A program made the translations under genes and the position numbers. Below the pieces are notes generated by a model. It worked only from the letters and a program-made list of their open reading frames with translations, had not been told where the DNA came from and did no database searches. From Nyssa sinensis (taxonomy: Eukaryota > Streptophyta > Magnoliopsida > Cornales > Nyssaceae), in the NCBI GenBank assembly GCA_008638375.1, contig CM018036.1, positions 12,028,328 to 12,092,327 on the forward strand: DNA of 64,000 nt, in the 5' to 3' direction. Of the stretch, positions 1 to 13,337 are shown one piece after another (within the stretch, counting starts at the first letter, position 1; each line of letters starts with the position of its first letter).

Positions 1-1747
1 ATCTTTTAACAGTATATTAATTCATATTTAGTTATAAAAAATACTTAAAATCTTAACAAAATTAAACCAGAGAAGAGTTGATTTTCTTAAAAATCAGATA
101 ACTTAAAAGAAATAGTTCTAACTTGATCCAATTTGAAAAATTTTCAAACAACCTGTTAAACTTTTAGAGTTTAATTGTGGTCTATTGAAGATTAAAAATT
201 ATGCACAAGAAATCAAAATTTTAAGAAGTGGTCCCATGAAAATTTTTAAAAACTTTGAGAGGTAAATCTTAATTTTTTAAAAATAAAATAATTTTTTTTT
301 TCAAATCCTTAAAGCCCACCTATTTCTTGTCACTCTTAGATCTATCATTCGCTCCACGTGCATTACAAGGTGAACTTTTTTTATGAGAAAGCATTTATTA
401 GGTCATTTTCAACAATGACTCAAAATTTTATTCAATAAAAGTCTTATTTGAATCTGATACTTTCCAGCAATTCATTAATAGTTTGTAACCATTATAAATT
501 TGAGTCTATGAATAGTATTTTGTAGATTTGGATTTAAGTTTGAGTAAAAATGAATTTGATATGGTTTTGAATCTATTACTGAAGAGATTTTCTTAAAGAT
601 TTTGACTCAAATTTAAATTTGAGTCTGAGCTTGATTCATTACTGGAAATGCTCTTAATCATATTACAATGTATTCAATTTAATAAATATTTGACACATCA
701 ACAAAATATGTAAGTCAAATTATACTTTTTTTTATTTATGTGATAAGTATTTATTAACGGGGATCCATTACATCCAAACTAACTCTTAAAAAGGCTGAGG
801 ACAATGGTTATTATTGATTTTAAATTTAATGGTAATATAAATATTTTTTCCCTCATGTATAATAATAAATATTTTTTCCCTTATGTATAATAAGATAGTA
901 TGAGAAAAAAGTCCAGATTGTTGCATCCAAACTGAAAAATAATTTTTCCCTCATTTATACTAAATAGCAAAAAAGTCAAATAATGTTGATTGACTTTTAT
1001 AAGGAAAATGGTTATTATTGATTTTTAAAGCTTCATATTGAATCTTTAAGTGGAATATTACCTCTGCAAATATAAAAGATAAAATTCATTAGTCATATGA
1101 TTATCCTAATGGCCGCCTAAAACAATGTGATTAAAATAAATTAATATCCGATTTTATTGCAATTGATTTTGTGTATATAAATTACCATCTTTGTGTTAAA
1201 TCATATCTATAAAAATTAAAGAGAAAACAAAAGTCAAAAAACGAAAAATCCCTTACCAAACTAACTCATAATTTATTCATTGTCTTTGCCTTCATCTCCA
1301 CAATCACTTGGCCAAACTTAGAAGGGTTTCTCCAATTGCAGCAAATCACAAGGGATCACTTTGTTAATAAATAAGAGTAAATCTTTTAATTTTACTCTTT
1401 CAGTTTTCGACAAAATGATTAAAATACCCTTTTATACTTCGATGTGGAATTCTTGATTATACAATTTTTCTAAAGGGGTAAGGGCATTTTGATAAAGTTT
1501 GCAAAGACTATCATTATGAAGAGGAAAAGTTTCATTAAAACCTTTGAAGCACTTCATTTTTAATAATCTTCTACAATTTTTAGTCACCAACTACACTTCA
1601 ATAAGGCAAGAAAATATCCTTTGCATTCATATGATTTACCCTAATTTTCCTACCCTTCTGGAATTGATTTTCTTACCCTTTTAGGATGAGCATAGCCTGT
1701 ATTTCTCATGTTTATAAATTGAGTAGTCAACAAAGAGTAGAAACAAA
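1..1747. other. Intergenic, AT-rich, upstream of the expansin gene
   Basis: No gene is seen. The stretch holds a Tourist-like MITE (401-653, listed separately) and a short direct duplication of about 30 bp near 836-893, where the block ATATTTTTTCCC-TATGTATAATAA occurs twice. A TATA-like TTTATAAATT at 1711-1720 lies only about 35 bp before the expansin ATG. If it is used, the 5' leader would be just a few bases, so the true core promoter may lie elsewhere. Confidence 0.6.
401..653. mobile_element. Tourist-like (PIF/Harbinger) MITE
   Basis: The left end (GGTCATTTTCAACAATGA) and the reverse complement of the right end (GAGCATTTCCAGTAATGA) form imperfect terminal inverted repeats. TTA stands directly outside both ends (398-400 and 654-656), which is the target duplication of PIF/Harbinger elements. 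The element is about 253 bp, has no coding capacity, and contains an internal palindrome, GACTCAAATTTAAATTTGAG. The TIR divergence suggests an old insertion. Confidence 0.6.
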
Positions 1748-3097
1748 ATGGCTAGCCCTCAGTTTGTGACTGGCTGCGTCTTGCTTGTGGCCCTTCTTTA
1801 TGTGGCTGTTGGTTTTGAAGATGAACTCGGTTCTGGTAATGGCAATGGGTGGGATTTGGCTCATGCAACATTCTATGGGGACATGACTGGTAGTGAGACC
1901 ATGGGTAAGTTTCATTTTTTTTCTCCTTTATTATATATTCTTGAATATAATTTGAGATTTTTTGTTTTTTTTATAATGTCTTTTTTAGTTTCATATTGTT
2001 GTTTTTACTTTTTTGAAAATGTGAGCAAAAAAATATGTTTGGTTTTTTGTTCCTATTTTTTATCTTCAAAAATGTTTATAAATTTTGGCTAAAAATTATA
2101 AATGAAGAAAAAGGTTGTTTGCAAATGAAGAAAACAAAATGTTTTTAAAATTTTTAAAAATAGAAACAATAGATGTGTGACTTTTGAGTTTACAAAATTT
2201 CTATCACGGTGTTTCATTTTTTAAAAAACAATGTTGTCTAACTAAATGATGCATTTTTTTTCCTTTTTTATAAGAAGAGGAGAAAATAGTATTCGTTTTC
2301 AGAAAACAAAAAATTGAAAATAAAGAATGTCACCAAACGCTACCTAATTTTTTTTTTTTTTTCAAAATTAGAATTCACAACTGTTGGTAGCTTCCAAGTT
2401 TATAGTAGGCCACTTATGTAGCATAATTGATTAGATAAATTATTCTATGTCATTGACATGTTTCAACATTAATACTAATGCAGAGGGAGCTTGTGGCTAT
2501 GGAAATCTATTTGATCAAGGCTATGGCCTTCAAACAGCAGCATTAAGCACTGCACTGTTCAACGAGGGAGCCACATGTGGGGCATGTTTTGAGCTAATGT
2601 GCGTAAATGACCCACAATGGTGCATTCCGGACACTGTAATCCGCATCACCGCCACCAACTTTTGCCCTCCAAACTACACAAAGACCGAAGGAATATGGTG
2701 CAACCCCCCTCAAAAGCACTTTGACTTGGCAATGCCGATGTTCCTAAAGATCGCACAATACAAAGCCGGAATTGTTCCGGTTTCTTATCGGAGAATCATG
2801 TGTAGCAAGAGAGGTGGCATCAAATTTGAGCTAAAGGGAAACTCATATTGGATGTTGGTACTTGTTTACAATGTTGGAGGCATTGGTGATGTTGTTGGCG
2901 TGAAAATCAGGGGCTCTGGCACGAAATGGATAGCCATGACACGGAACTGGGGCCAAAATTGGCAGACTTGGGAGCATTTGCAAGGGCAAAGCTTGTCATT
3001 CCAAGTCACAACTAGTGATGGTAGAATGGTGCAGTCAAATAATGTTGTTCCATCTGATTGGCAGATTGGTCAGACATTTGAAGGGAAAAATCTTTAG
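1748..3097 (+). CDS. Alpha-expansin (EXPA family), two exons
   Basis: Secreted cell-wall protein that loosens cellulose-xyloglucan contacts without hydrolysis. Exons: 1748-1904 and 2484-3097, with a clean GTAAGT donor at 1905 and a CAG acceptor ending at 2483. Together they encode 256 residues, the usual EXPA length. Visible features: an N-terminal hydrophobic signal peptide (about residues 1-22); the domain-1 start AHATFYGDM; then the spliced GACGYGN motif; a series of conserved Cys ([23 protein letters not shown]); the HFD motif (HFDLAMPMF); the YRR link; and a C-terminal carbohydrate-binding domain with Trp-rich NWGQNWQTW and [11 protein letters not shown]. The intron sits where EXPA genes commonly carry one, and a second intron is absent. 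The junction codon gives [11 protein letters not shown] where many relatives have Gly or Gln. The reading frame is intact, so the gene looks functional. The exact EXPA subclass is not resolved. Confidence 0.93.
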
Positions 3098-6000
3098 GGG
3101 TGACATTGGAACATGGTACTAAGTTCATTTTTAATGCAATTGAACATGTAGAAAAGAAATGGCATTTGATAAAATTATCTTGTTTTGTGTTAGAAGTATT
3201 TTAGGGTAGTAGGGTCTTTCAGACTCTCCTATTTATATAAGGACTTACTGGCCATGTATATCTCCAACTCTTCTATTTATATAAGGGGATTTTCAATTTA
3301 GTTTCAAATAATTTAATAACACAATGTAGTCGTTCAAAATTTTTCTTCTTTTCTTCTTTCTTTTTCTTTTCTTTTACTTTATAGTAAGAGTTTCATCTAT
3401 CTGCTTCACTGTTTAACAACTTGTTTGGATAAGTAGGAAGGGAAGGAAAGGAAAGGAAATGAGAGTATCAGTTATGAGAGAAAGGAAGGGAGGGGAGAGG
3501 AGAGGGTAATCATTCTTTTATGTTTGAATAACTAATGAAAGAAATGAGATGAAAGATTAATATAATCCTTTGATCTTGTTTGGGAATGATAAAGGAGAGA
3601 AAGGAAATGAAAGGATTTGGATATGTATTTAAATGACCTAGGATAAAGGTGTCATTTTTATTTTGACTTTTACAATTTTAAGGGTAATATTGGTATTATT
3701 AAAAAATTATTAAATCATTCTTTCCTTTCTCTTTCTTTCCTTCCTAATTTTTAAAACAAACTTGTTATAAATCCTCTTTCCTTCCTTTTTTTTCAATTCT
3801 TTCCATCCAAATATAGTATTAAGTGTTTCTGTTTTAGTCTGTCTCACGTGTTTAAAAAAGTGGAACCCACGGTGCCCCGCTTAGTGTTTTGCCACCGACT
3901 ATGTATGCCATTCATTTATGCTGGCTGATTCATAGAAACAGAAATGAGTCCCACAATGTTAGGGGTTGAAACCTGAGGCGATGAAATTTTTATCATCAGT
4001 AAGATAAACTTTCTTTGTATTAAAAGTTTTTATTTTTTATTTTTTTTTCTTTTAAATAAATAAATATATCTTGAATTTTTTGAATTGAAAATTTTATTTT
4101 ATAAATTTTTTAGTATTTTTTTGAAAGAATTATTTTGAGTTACATGGAGAAAGCAAGTGGGAAGGGGTGGATCCACCATGGCCTGGGCAAGTGACCCCAA
4201 TGAGAATTTTAAAATTAATGGTTCAGTTTATTATTTTTTGAATTCTCAAAAAATTAAAATTAAATTTGATTTCACTGAATATATTTTTTCAAACTTGTCC
4301 CCGTTGTATTTGTTTAAAAAAAAAATTAATTAGTCATACTTGTAAATAAAAATCAGAAAAATGAAACGTTAACGTATTAAATAATTATTTCAATTATATT
4401 AATTTAAACTTTCTAAAAAATTGACGGTTTATCATAGTATAAAGTAAACAAAAGTCTTAAATTCAAATCTCATTATTTTCTTAATAATTATAATTGATGT
4501 ATTTGTTAATCCACTCATCGTAAAAAATCTAACTACATGTGAGGAATCTATTAAAAAATTAAATACTTTAGTTATACATTCTTTATTAATTTAACTTTGT
4601 AAATGATTTAGTAATTTAATACAAAGAAAAAGTAGGAGACATGGCTTCATTTTTTAGATACTACTTCAAGTACTTACTCAGACCATACTATTATTCCACA
4701 AACAAATTACGCTACTTCTATTTCAACACTAATTTTTGACTTTTTTTTTTCTTTAATTTTATTTTTTCAATATATTTAAGATTATGATAAGAATTAATGA
4801 AATTTTTTTATTTTTTTCAAAGTACCATTCAAGGGTTTACCTGAAAAATTCTTTTTAAATGCTTAAATTATTATGATTTGGCATTCAAATGAGGAAAAAA
4901 CAAATATATTAACTAATGAACATGACTGTATAATTTTTTTTTATTTTTTTATTTTTTTTATTTAGATTTACTCTATTCTAAATCTCAATTAAAGAAATGA
5001 AGATTCTTAATGTTGCATTCCTTTCATATTTTTAAATAGTTACAATTAGTTTAAATTTGTTATCCACAACTCATCCAAATACGAAACTCTCAAATTATCA
5101 TACGGTTATTCTATGAGACTTTAAAAACCTGCAATGAGAGAGAGAGAAAGAGAGAGAGACTATCAAAATGAATAAAGAAATTTATGTTCCTTGATGAACA
5201 ATTGTTGAGAACAGTTAAATTAAGATTTTTTATAGGAATTACAAATTATGATTAATATATTTTGGAAGTAATATCAAATCATGTTCAAATATTTTTTTAA
5301 ATAATTGTAAAAAAAATATAAAATGGGTTTAAAAGAGACGAATTTCTTAAATAACAAGTGTGAAGATTGCAACCTTTTTAATTATAGCCAAAATATATAT
5401 ATATATATATATAACTGTTGGATATAATTCTTCTTATTTTTTGTTAATATTATGATTAAACTTCAAACTTTTTGTTTTTTTTTTAATTATTCAAAATAAA
5501 TTTAGTAGCAATTTATTTTATAGATTTTGTGAAATTAAAATTTAATTTAATTATTGAATTTTTGATTATCCCAATAACATGGAATTCTGACTCTGCTCTT
5601 GCAAGAAGAAAACAAAAGTTCGGAGAACAATACAAGTGAAAGAGAGAAGGATGAAAGGCAGTTTCAACTGTTGATATGGCACAGAGGGTTTGATCATTTC
5701 ATCTATTGTCAGTGTAAGTGTAAAATTTTAGTTGTAATATAATTTTTAAACTTATTTTTAAGTTTTTGATAATTATATTAATTTTTTTTGATATTCTTAA
5801 AATTATATTGATTATTTTTATTTTATTTGATAATATACAAATATTTTACCAAGTCAAATTTTTTAATTAAAATGATAAATTTTTTTATTTTTTGTAATTT
5901 TTAAATTTTGAGAAATTTTTTTAACTTTTTAAATATTTTTTATTTTATATAAAAATAAATTTAAGATAAAATAATTTATTTTTACTTTATGTAAAAAATT

Positions 6001-6230
6001 TAAGATTTTAATCCATATTTATTTAGAAAATAGGAAAAATCCAAAAAAATGTCAAAAAAAAAAAGTAGAAGAAGTACTTTTTTAAAAAAATTAATTAGTG
6101 AAAGTATTCATAAATCAGTTTTATTTTAAAATTTTTACAAAAATTTAGTATAATTGTTAAATACTTGAGGCGAGTTGAAAGTAATTTACCCATTTTCCTT
6201 TCGGTTTCCTTGGATAAAAAAAAGGTCGTT
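3098..6230. other. Intergenic, AT-rich, MITE-like debris
   Basis: No gene is supported. At about 3,425-3,825 a purine-rich start (GTTTGGATAAGTAGGAAGGG) is mirrored by a pyrimidine-rich end (TTTCCATCCAAATAT), like a fold-back MITE, but the composition is so simple that this stays weak. An (AT)n tract lies at about 5,394-5,413. The part from about 5,700 to 6,190 resembles the AT-rich elements at 20.9-21.2 kb and 24.3-24.8 kb (listed separately). Confidence 0.5.
5700..6190. repeat. AT-rich MITE-like repeat, copy A
   Basis: The internal blocks (AAAAATAAATTTAAGAT followed by a poorly conserved T/A-rich stretch, and an end rich in AAGTAATTTA) recur at 20,880-21,170 and 24,343-24,763, so this is an interspersed family. 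It has no coding capacity. Ends and target duplication could not be fixed by eye because of the low sequence complexity. Confidence 0.4.
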
Positions 6231-6244
6231 AAATGTCCTTGAAT

Positions 6245-7906
6245 CCATCATCGGCTCACAGCTCTCGTTTGTCTTCCACTAGAAATCTCCGGCGGCAGCA
6301 GCAGCAGCCGTCACCTTACACAAGCCGCGGCCACCTGGTAATGCTTCTCTCCCTTCTCTCTCATCTTGTCTACTAGAAATCTCTCTTTCTGTCAATTTCC
6401 CAATGTTGTGACTATGCGGAGCTCGCCAGAGGAAGAAGACGGTGACAGCCATGGATGTGGTGTAGGCGTTAAGGTGGCAGGGTAGGACTCTGTACGGGTT
6501 CGGTGGTCGAGTATTTCATTCTCTGTTTTGCTGGGGTTGTTAGGGTTTTGGGAGATTAATGGTGGTATGTATATGCTGAGTTTAGACGGTTTAGGGCCGT
6601 GCTGATGTAACTGAATGATTTTTTTTGAATGGAAAGTAATGAATTTCTGGTTTCATTATCTTTAATCTGTTTTTCTTTGAATTTTGTAATTCTTTCCAAC
6701 TTGATTTTCTATTGGGTGTGTTGAATAGCCATATAACTCAGTTCTATGGGCATTGGGCACAATACAATTAGGTTTGGAGTGCTATTTGAAGTAATTTTGG
6801 TGCTTTAACTGGCCTCTGGTGCCATGGAATTCATCAATGTGGGTTGAGTTAAAGGAATTGCTCGCGTAGGTTAGGTATTGATAGATTGAACTTTATGACA
6901 AGACAGCGTGGTCTTAAGTTGAACTAGTTTTGGGCATTGGGGTAAGCTATTTGTTTCTGGCATGCTGTTAGTGTGACATGGTAGAATGGTTTTATATGAA
7001 TAGAAGCATTGATTTCATTTTCAACCGAAATTCCCAATCCTTCTCCATTTATATATATCTATATGTGTGTGTGTGTGTTTTGTGTGTGCAGTTGTGCACA
7101 TAATATAATCCACTCACATTATTTTTCACTTAACTAGCTTTATATTGATGATTTTGGGTGTTTTAATGTTGACTGTTGAGTAGGGATTATTTAACAAGGT
7201 ACTCAAAATAAATTTGCATCGATTCGGCTTGGTTAAATGCTAAAAAGAGTTCCAATAAGAAGCTACTGGTTACTCTTTCCAGAAAATCATCTCTGAAAAG
7301 TGAAGAACTGCCATAACTCATACCAGTAGGCTTAAAGCAATGCTTTTGAAAAGGGGTGGGGGGACCGATGGTGGTCTGCAGATGTTGAGTTTGGATGGTG
7401 TAGGGTTGTGGTGATGGAGTTCTGGTTTCATGTCTATTTCTCTCTTTCTGTCTCATTCCACATGTGTAAATATATCTATATATATGCATGAATGCAGTCT
7501 GTTTTGAATGGTGTGATGTTAGTTTGCTGATGCTTTGAATTGGAATTGCTGTTGTTATGTGTTGACAGGTAGATTGCTGTTGTGTGAACAGATAGATTAT
7601 ATATACAGATGGTTCAATTAGCCAAAAAGACGTTAGGTTTCCAAACATTTTTTTTCTTCTTCTGTTTTTCATTTTTTTTACAACACAATAGTTACCAAAC
7701 ATGTTTATGTTTCCATTTAAAATAGAAAGGAGAACAGAAACATGCCTTTTGTTATGTTTTTTTTTTAAAAAAAATACATAAAAGTTACCAAACGCCACCT
7801 CTATTTTTGAAACTGCCCCAAACAGGTCCAAATCAATTCATTCTCAGCTTTCTACCTTCTGACTTGTTTTGCTCTTCTGGCAGGGAAACAACCTTGAACC
7901 TTGACA
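6245..7906 (+). other. Probable 5'-UTR exon and leader intron of the MPS1-like gene
   Basis: About 6,245-6,337 has the composition of a plant 5' UTR (CTCTCGTTTGTCTTCC, CGGCGGCAGCAGCAG) and ends at a good donor, CCTG|GTAATG (intron from 6338). A good acceptor, CTTCTGGCAG|GG, ends at 7883, 24 bases before the ATG at 7907. This gives a leader intron of about 1.55 kb. The exon is inferred from composition and splice sites only; the transcription start is unknown. Confidence 0.5.
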
Positions 7907-10900
7907 ATGGAGGAAAACCTAAATTCAACCCCTCTCCAATCTCTCTCATCTTCTTCTTCGTTTGAACCAAAAGAACCAAAGCACCAAAACCCTAGCACAA
8001 GCTCTCCAAGTCCAACATCCCCACCACAGTCTCTAACACGCCTTTGGAGACCAGCGGCACAGCGAAACGTCAGAAACCAATGGTCCAAATTGGCTTCTTA
8101 TAGGCAACAATGGACCTCTTCTTCTTCAAGTGGTCGATCACATGCTACTTCTCTCGTCAACTCCTACCTCTCTCAAAGGCATCTCCAAAGCTCTCCTTTT
8201 TTTACAGATAATATATTTATATGTGTGTGTGTGTGTGTGTGTGTGTACACATACATATGTAATTAATTTCAGATTGATTTTGAGTGTTAGGGTTTTTTGA
8301 GTTGGTTTTTATACAGGTATATGAATGCTTTGGAGTTGGGTGTTTTGAGTGATATGCCGGATATCCGAAAGAAAGCTAGTTGGAAATTGTTGAAGCAGCA
8401 GGTAAATTTTTTTAGAAGAAATATTCTTACGCTTTCTATTAGGCATACTTCCTGAATATGAGTTAGTTTTCATTTATGAGTATTGATTTATCCGTGCACG
8501 GTAATATTACTTTCTCTTGCAGTCTAATTGGGTGTTTGAATTAAATTAGGATTGCATTCAGGGATTTTGACAATTCTGTTAAAAACTAGGCTGAAATATA
8601 GGAAATTTTGGGAAAAATTAGAAAATTTGGTGCAACAAGAAGGTTGAAAATTTTTTGGCAAATAATTCAGGGTAATTGATGATAATAAAAGTTTTGAACT
8701 TGGTGAAATTCAGTTGCCAATTTGGCAAATTACAAAGAGTCATTTGACCAAGTTGAAATTGTTCACGATGTTAGGAATATAGTCAGCTAACCAGAATTGG
8801 TGAGACACGAAAGCAAACAAAAAAACAAATCTAAAATCACACGCATACACAAGAAAACAAAAATTTACGTGGTTCACCCTATAATAGGATTACGTCTACG
8901 GCTGTTGCAGTTTCACTATGATTTGAAAGAGTTAACTGTTATAAAGAGATGCGGCTCTTCAACTATAAATACATAGAATTAGGGAAACAGGAAAATAATG
9001 TGAAGTACCAAAAATATCCTCAAAAAAATTTGGCTCGGGGGCACGCCCTCAAACCCCCACCTTCAAGCAAGGGGGCTCCCACCCCCCCGTTGCCCCTCTT
9101 CCAACCTATTGCGAAGTTGGATCCGCAGAGTAAAGGTTAGTATATAGTACTTATCAGAATTCACATTACCCAACACATGACATACTGGAAAGAAAAGAAA
9201 GAGGGTACTATGGAATTTTTGAACCCACTTGGAGTCCATCTAGCTGTGAATTTTGTAAATAACAAATGTTAGAATTTTGAAGAGGGTACCATGAACTTTC
9301 CCAGAATTGGTGATGTTTAGGTTAATAATTCTTGGCTATTAAACATATGTTGACATGGAATATATTTTTACGACATATTTGAACATAATAGGTGCCTCAT
9401 TTGCCATAATAATCTAACTAGGACATCCTCCTTATATCTTATATTCACCAGTTCCCATTAAGGTAAACATTCTGATGGAGCTTAGGCTTTAGAAATTAGT
9501 TTTATTTTTACTTTATTTTTTATTAGACATGTAATTTGTTTAGTTTTTGGTTTTGTTGACTTAGTTATTTTACTTCAATTTTAGTAGTCTTATGATATTG
9601 GGGGGTGCCCACATCACTTAATTAATCACATGCAATGCAAATGTCAACTCAAGTGACTTAAGCGACATGGCATTGAAAACTAATTAGGTTGGAGTCCTAT
9701 TATATTCCATCTAAGCCAGAAAATTTTCAGAAACTGCCATTCTCTCTCTCTTTCTCTCTCACAACTCAGCTTTGTTTCTTCTTCCCTTCATCTTCTTCTA
9801 CGGCTTTTGCTTTCTTCTTCCCTTCTTTTTCTGTTGCAGCTGTTTGTCTCTTCTCTGTTTTTTTTCCTACTGCTGCTGTTATTCTTTTTCTTCTCCTTTT
9901 TTCCTCCTTCTTACCCTGCTGCTGCTGTTTTCTTCTCTTTTTCTACCGCTGCTGGAAGATCTCTTGCCATAGGTTGCTACTCGTTCATTGCTTAGGAAGC
10001 TCAGTTTGACTTAAGAAATGCCCTTTCTTTTTTTTTTTTTACTGACAGATTGACTTTTCTTTGGATATCTTTTTTCAGTAGTGCATTAAGGTTGCCCTGT
10101 AAAAGTTGAAGCCATCCAAAATTGGCCTAGCCCTAGGATAATTAGTAAAGTTCGTAACTTTTGTGGGCCAGTCTCATTTTAAAGGCATTTCATAGGAATT
10201 TCAGCTTTGCAATGGCTTCTTTAACTGGTTGTCTTAAGAAGGGCTCTTTTAATTGGACCCTTGAAGCTGAAAAGTTTTTTCAAATTTACTGATCAGGGAA
10301 AAAAAGTTTTTTGCAAATTTGAAGACTAAAATGACTATTGTTCCAATTTTAACACTTCTTAGTTTTGCCAAGGTCTTCAATGTTGATTGCAATGCCTCTC
10401 ATGTAAGGTAGGAGCTTTTTTGAGTAAAAAAGGACAACTTGTAGCATTCTTTAGTTAGAAGTTGAACAAGGTAAGGTCTAAGTATGTAGAGTTTTATGCT
10501 TTTGTTCAATCTCTAAAACATTGGAGGCATTACCTTATCCATAGGGAATTTGTGTTTAAACTGTAGCCATGAGGCCTTGAAGTATTTGAATTTCCAAAGG
10601 AATTTGAATAAAAGGCATGTTAGATGGTCTTCTTTCCTTCAAGAGTACACATTTGTTCCACTTATTAAAAAAGAAAAGATTACAAATTTATCCCAAGGCA
10701 TAGGGCCGGGGTCATTATTCAGGCATCAAATACACCGAGGAGACAGTCAGGCTTGCTAGTGACCATGAGGCAGACAATTCTGCTCTTTTAATTCCTCGAG
10801 GACCAATATGCTAACTATCCATATTTTGGGCCTGTTGGGAATCATGTCTGCATTTTGGTACTAATTCCATTGTGTCCCATATCATTTAGGATGGTTTCTT

Positions 10901-13286
10901 ATTAAATGGTGCCCGTCTTCGTATACCTGAAGGATCTCATTGTGAGGATCTTATTCATGAGTTGCAGAATGGTGATTTAGAGGGTTACTTTGGATAGACG
11001 AAACCCATTGCTTTGGTAGAGCAGAGGTACTTCTGGCCTAAGTTGAGGAGACGTTCGCTATGTTAGTAGGTGTTAACACTTTTCAATCCTTTTAGTTTCA
11101 CTAACAGAACACAGGTTTATACACCTGTTTACCTGAACCTAGTAGACATTGAAAAGAAGTTAAGTGTAATTTTGTTTTAGGATTGCCTAAGACTAATTGG
11201 AAGGTCGATTCATTTTTATGGCTGTAGATAGATTTTGTTGGGAAGACTTCTGTTTTTCGAATTGCGGGAAGCCAGAGGCTTCTGTTGCTGAGTTATTTTC
11301 ACTTTCATCTGGTTCTGTTATATGGGAGCCTTCTGTTCTGTTGTATGGGAGCCTTCTTTTTGCTGGCATTTTCAAGAATGGGAATTGAAGTTTGTAATTG
11401 TGTTGATGGACTTATTAGTTACTTATAGAGTTTGCATGAGTGAAGCAAATGTTGTTCATGGGATTCTTCTAGTACTAGTTGGTTCTCTGTGTGCTCTTAT
11501 TATGCAGTTCTATCTTCAAGGGGCACTAGATGTTACCCCTATAAGAGTGTTTGGAAAACGAGGGCCCCTTTGAAGGTGACTTTCTTTGCATGGACAACTT
11601 CTTTTGATTCGATTTTGACAATTGATAATTTGAAAAAACTTGGATTTATTTGGTGAACAAGTGTTCTATGTGCAAGTTAGTTGGGGAGACAGTTAATCAT
11701 TTGTTATTACATTGTCCAGTGGCTCGTGGCATGTGGAACATGCTTTTTTAATTATTTGGTGTGCATTGGGTGTTACCAGCATCGGTTATGGATTTTCTGT
11801 TACAATGGCGGGTATGTGGGTTTCATAAGAAGGGTGGTAAGGTGTGGTTCGTAGCTCCTCTTTGCTTGATGTAGTGTTTATGGAAAGAGCATGATCTGCG
11901 GATTTTTGAAGGAGTTGATTGTTCTTTAATTGCGCTCAAATTGTTAATGGTGCATTCTCTGTATTGTTGGGTTACTCAATGTTCTTCTTTTACAATAGAC
12001 ACTACTAAATGTTTTGAGTGATATGAGGATTGAGTGAGGTTTTAGTTGTTGTCGCTTTTTTTTTTTTTGTATGCACATATTGATGTACATGGGCGCACTC
12101 CCACTTGGAGTGTTTTGTTGAATGAAGTATTAGTTATTAAAAAAAAAAAAACATTTAGGCATAGTCTATCGGAAGATGATCTATGAATTTTTAGTTCTTC
12201 AATCTATTCCATAACTGTACCACAGGTAAGGATGACAACTGACTGAGTAGATAATTTACAGTTGTGTGCACCATTCACCGTGCATTCAAAATGATATTAC
12301 ATTTGAAGGCTGACCAGAACAAACTATGGATTTATTGATAAATTTATTCTCACTGTCTGGAAAAACAGATTTTTGTTGATGATTGACATTATTGACTGTT
12401 AAATGAAAATGTGTTACGAGTACAAGACTTGGTAGTTGTCTGTCTTGTGTATGTGTGTATCTATTTATTCTGGGGCCTTTGGTCTACGATGCAAACATTG
12501 GTTTTCTTTAATTATGAGAAATTCATCTCTGATAGTAGTTACTGAAATTCTTTCTTTCAGGAGCTTCACCAGAGCAGACTTTTAACGTCTTACAAGGATA
12601 TGGTATGTGTACTTTATAGGGATTAATTTCATTAAAATGTGACCAAGTCTTAGCTCGCAAATTTGGATGTGGTTAATGAAATGGTTACTTATAAAAAAGT
12701 GTGGTTAAGGAAATAGTTTTGCAGTAAAATAATTACATATATATTGTGTAGTTGTGGCATTAAAGGATCATAATTTATCTTTAATTTTTAATGATAGCTC
12801 ACACAATGTAATGAACCAATAGCATAGCTATCAAGATGTATGTCCATGATAGGGAGTGCCACGTGATTAATTGCTACGTAAAATTAAAGGTAACAAATGT
12901 AACTATTATATTTTTACGGCAAAATATGATTTTTTATTTTTTATTTTTATATCTCTTATGAGTATCTTTTATGTTCTCAATAATATCGATTGTATTGGTT
13001 GTTGTCCAAGAAGTACGGACACAGATACGACACGACAGAAACATAGACACGCGGGCACGGTCTTTTTCAAAAAAAGTAGGACATGGATACTTCGGGGACA
13101 CGTTAAATACATATACTTTATATAATTACATAATAAAAAATGTAATATTATTTCAATCAATAAAAATACACAAATCAAGACAATTATTAATATATCAAAA
13201 CAAGAAAGTCATTAAATAAAAATTTAAAAACTTCATTTAAATATCAATATTCATGATTCAGGTTTTAAAATAAATTTGTTAACTAC

Positions 13287-13337
<51 letters not shown>

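Noticed and set aside
3425..3825. Fold-back of purine-rich and pyrimidine-rich arms as a MITE
   Set aside because: The similarity is mainly simple GGAAAG/CTTTCC composition; no target duplication could be identified, so it is mentioned only inside the intergenic entry.
9689..10009. Three overlapping plus-strand frames rich in Phe, Leu, Cys and Ser
   Set aside because: The C/T-rich composition opens all three frames at once; no domain, no conserved start, and the region sits in an intron next to a gypsy relic.
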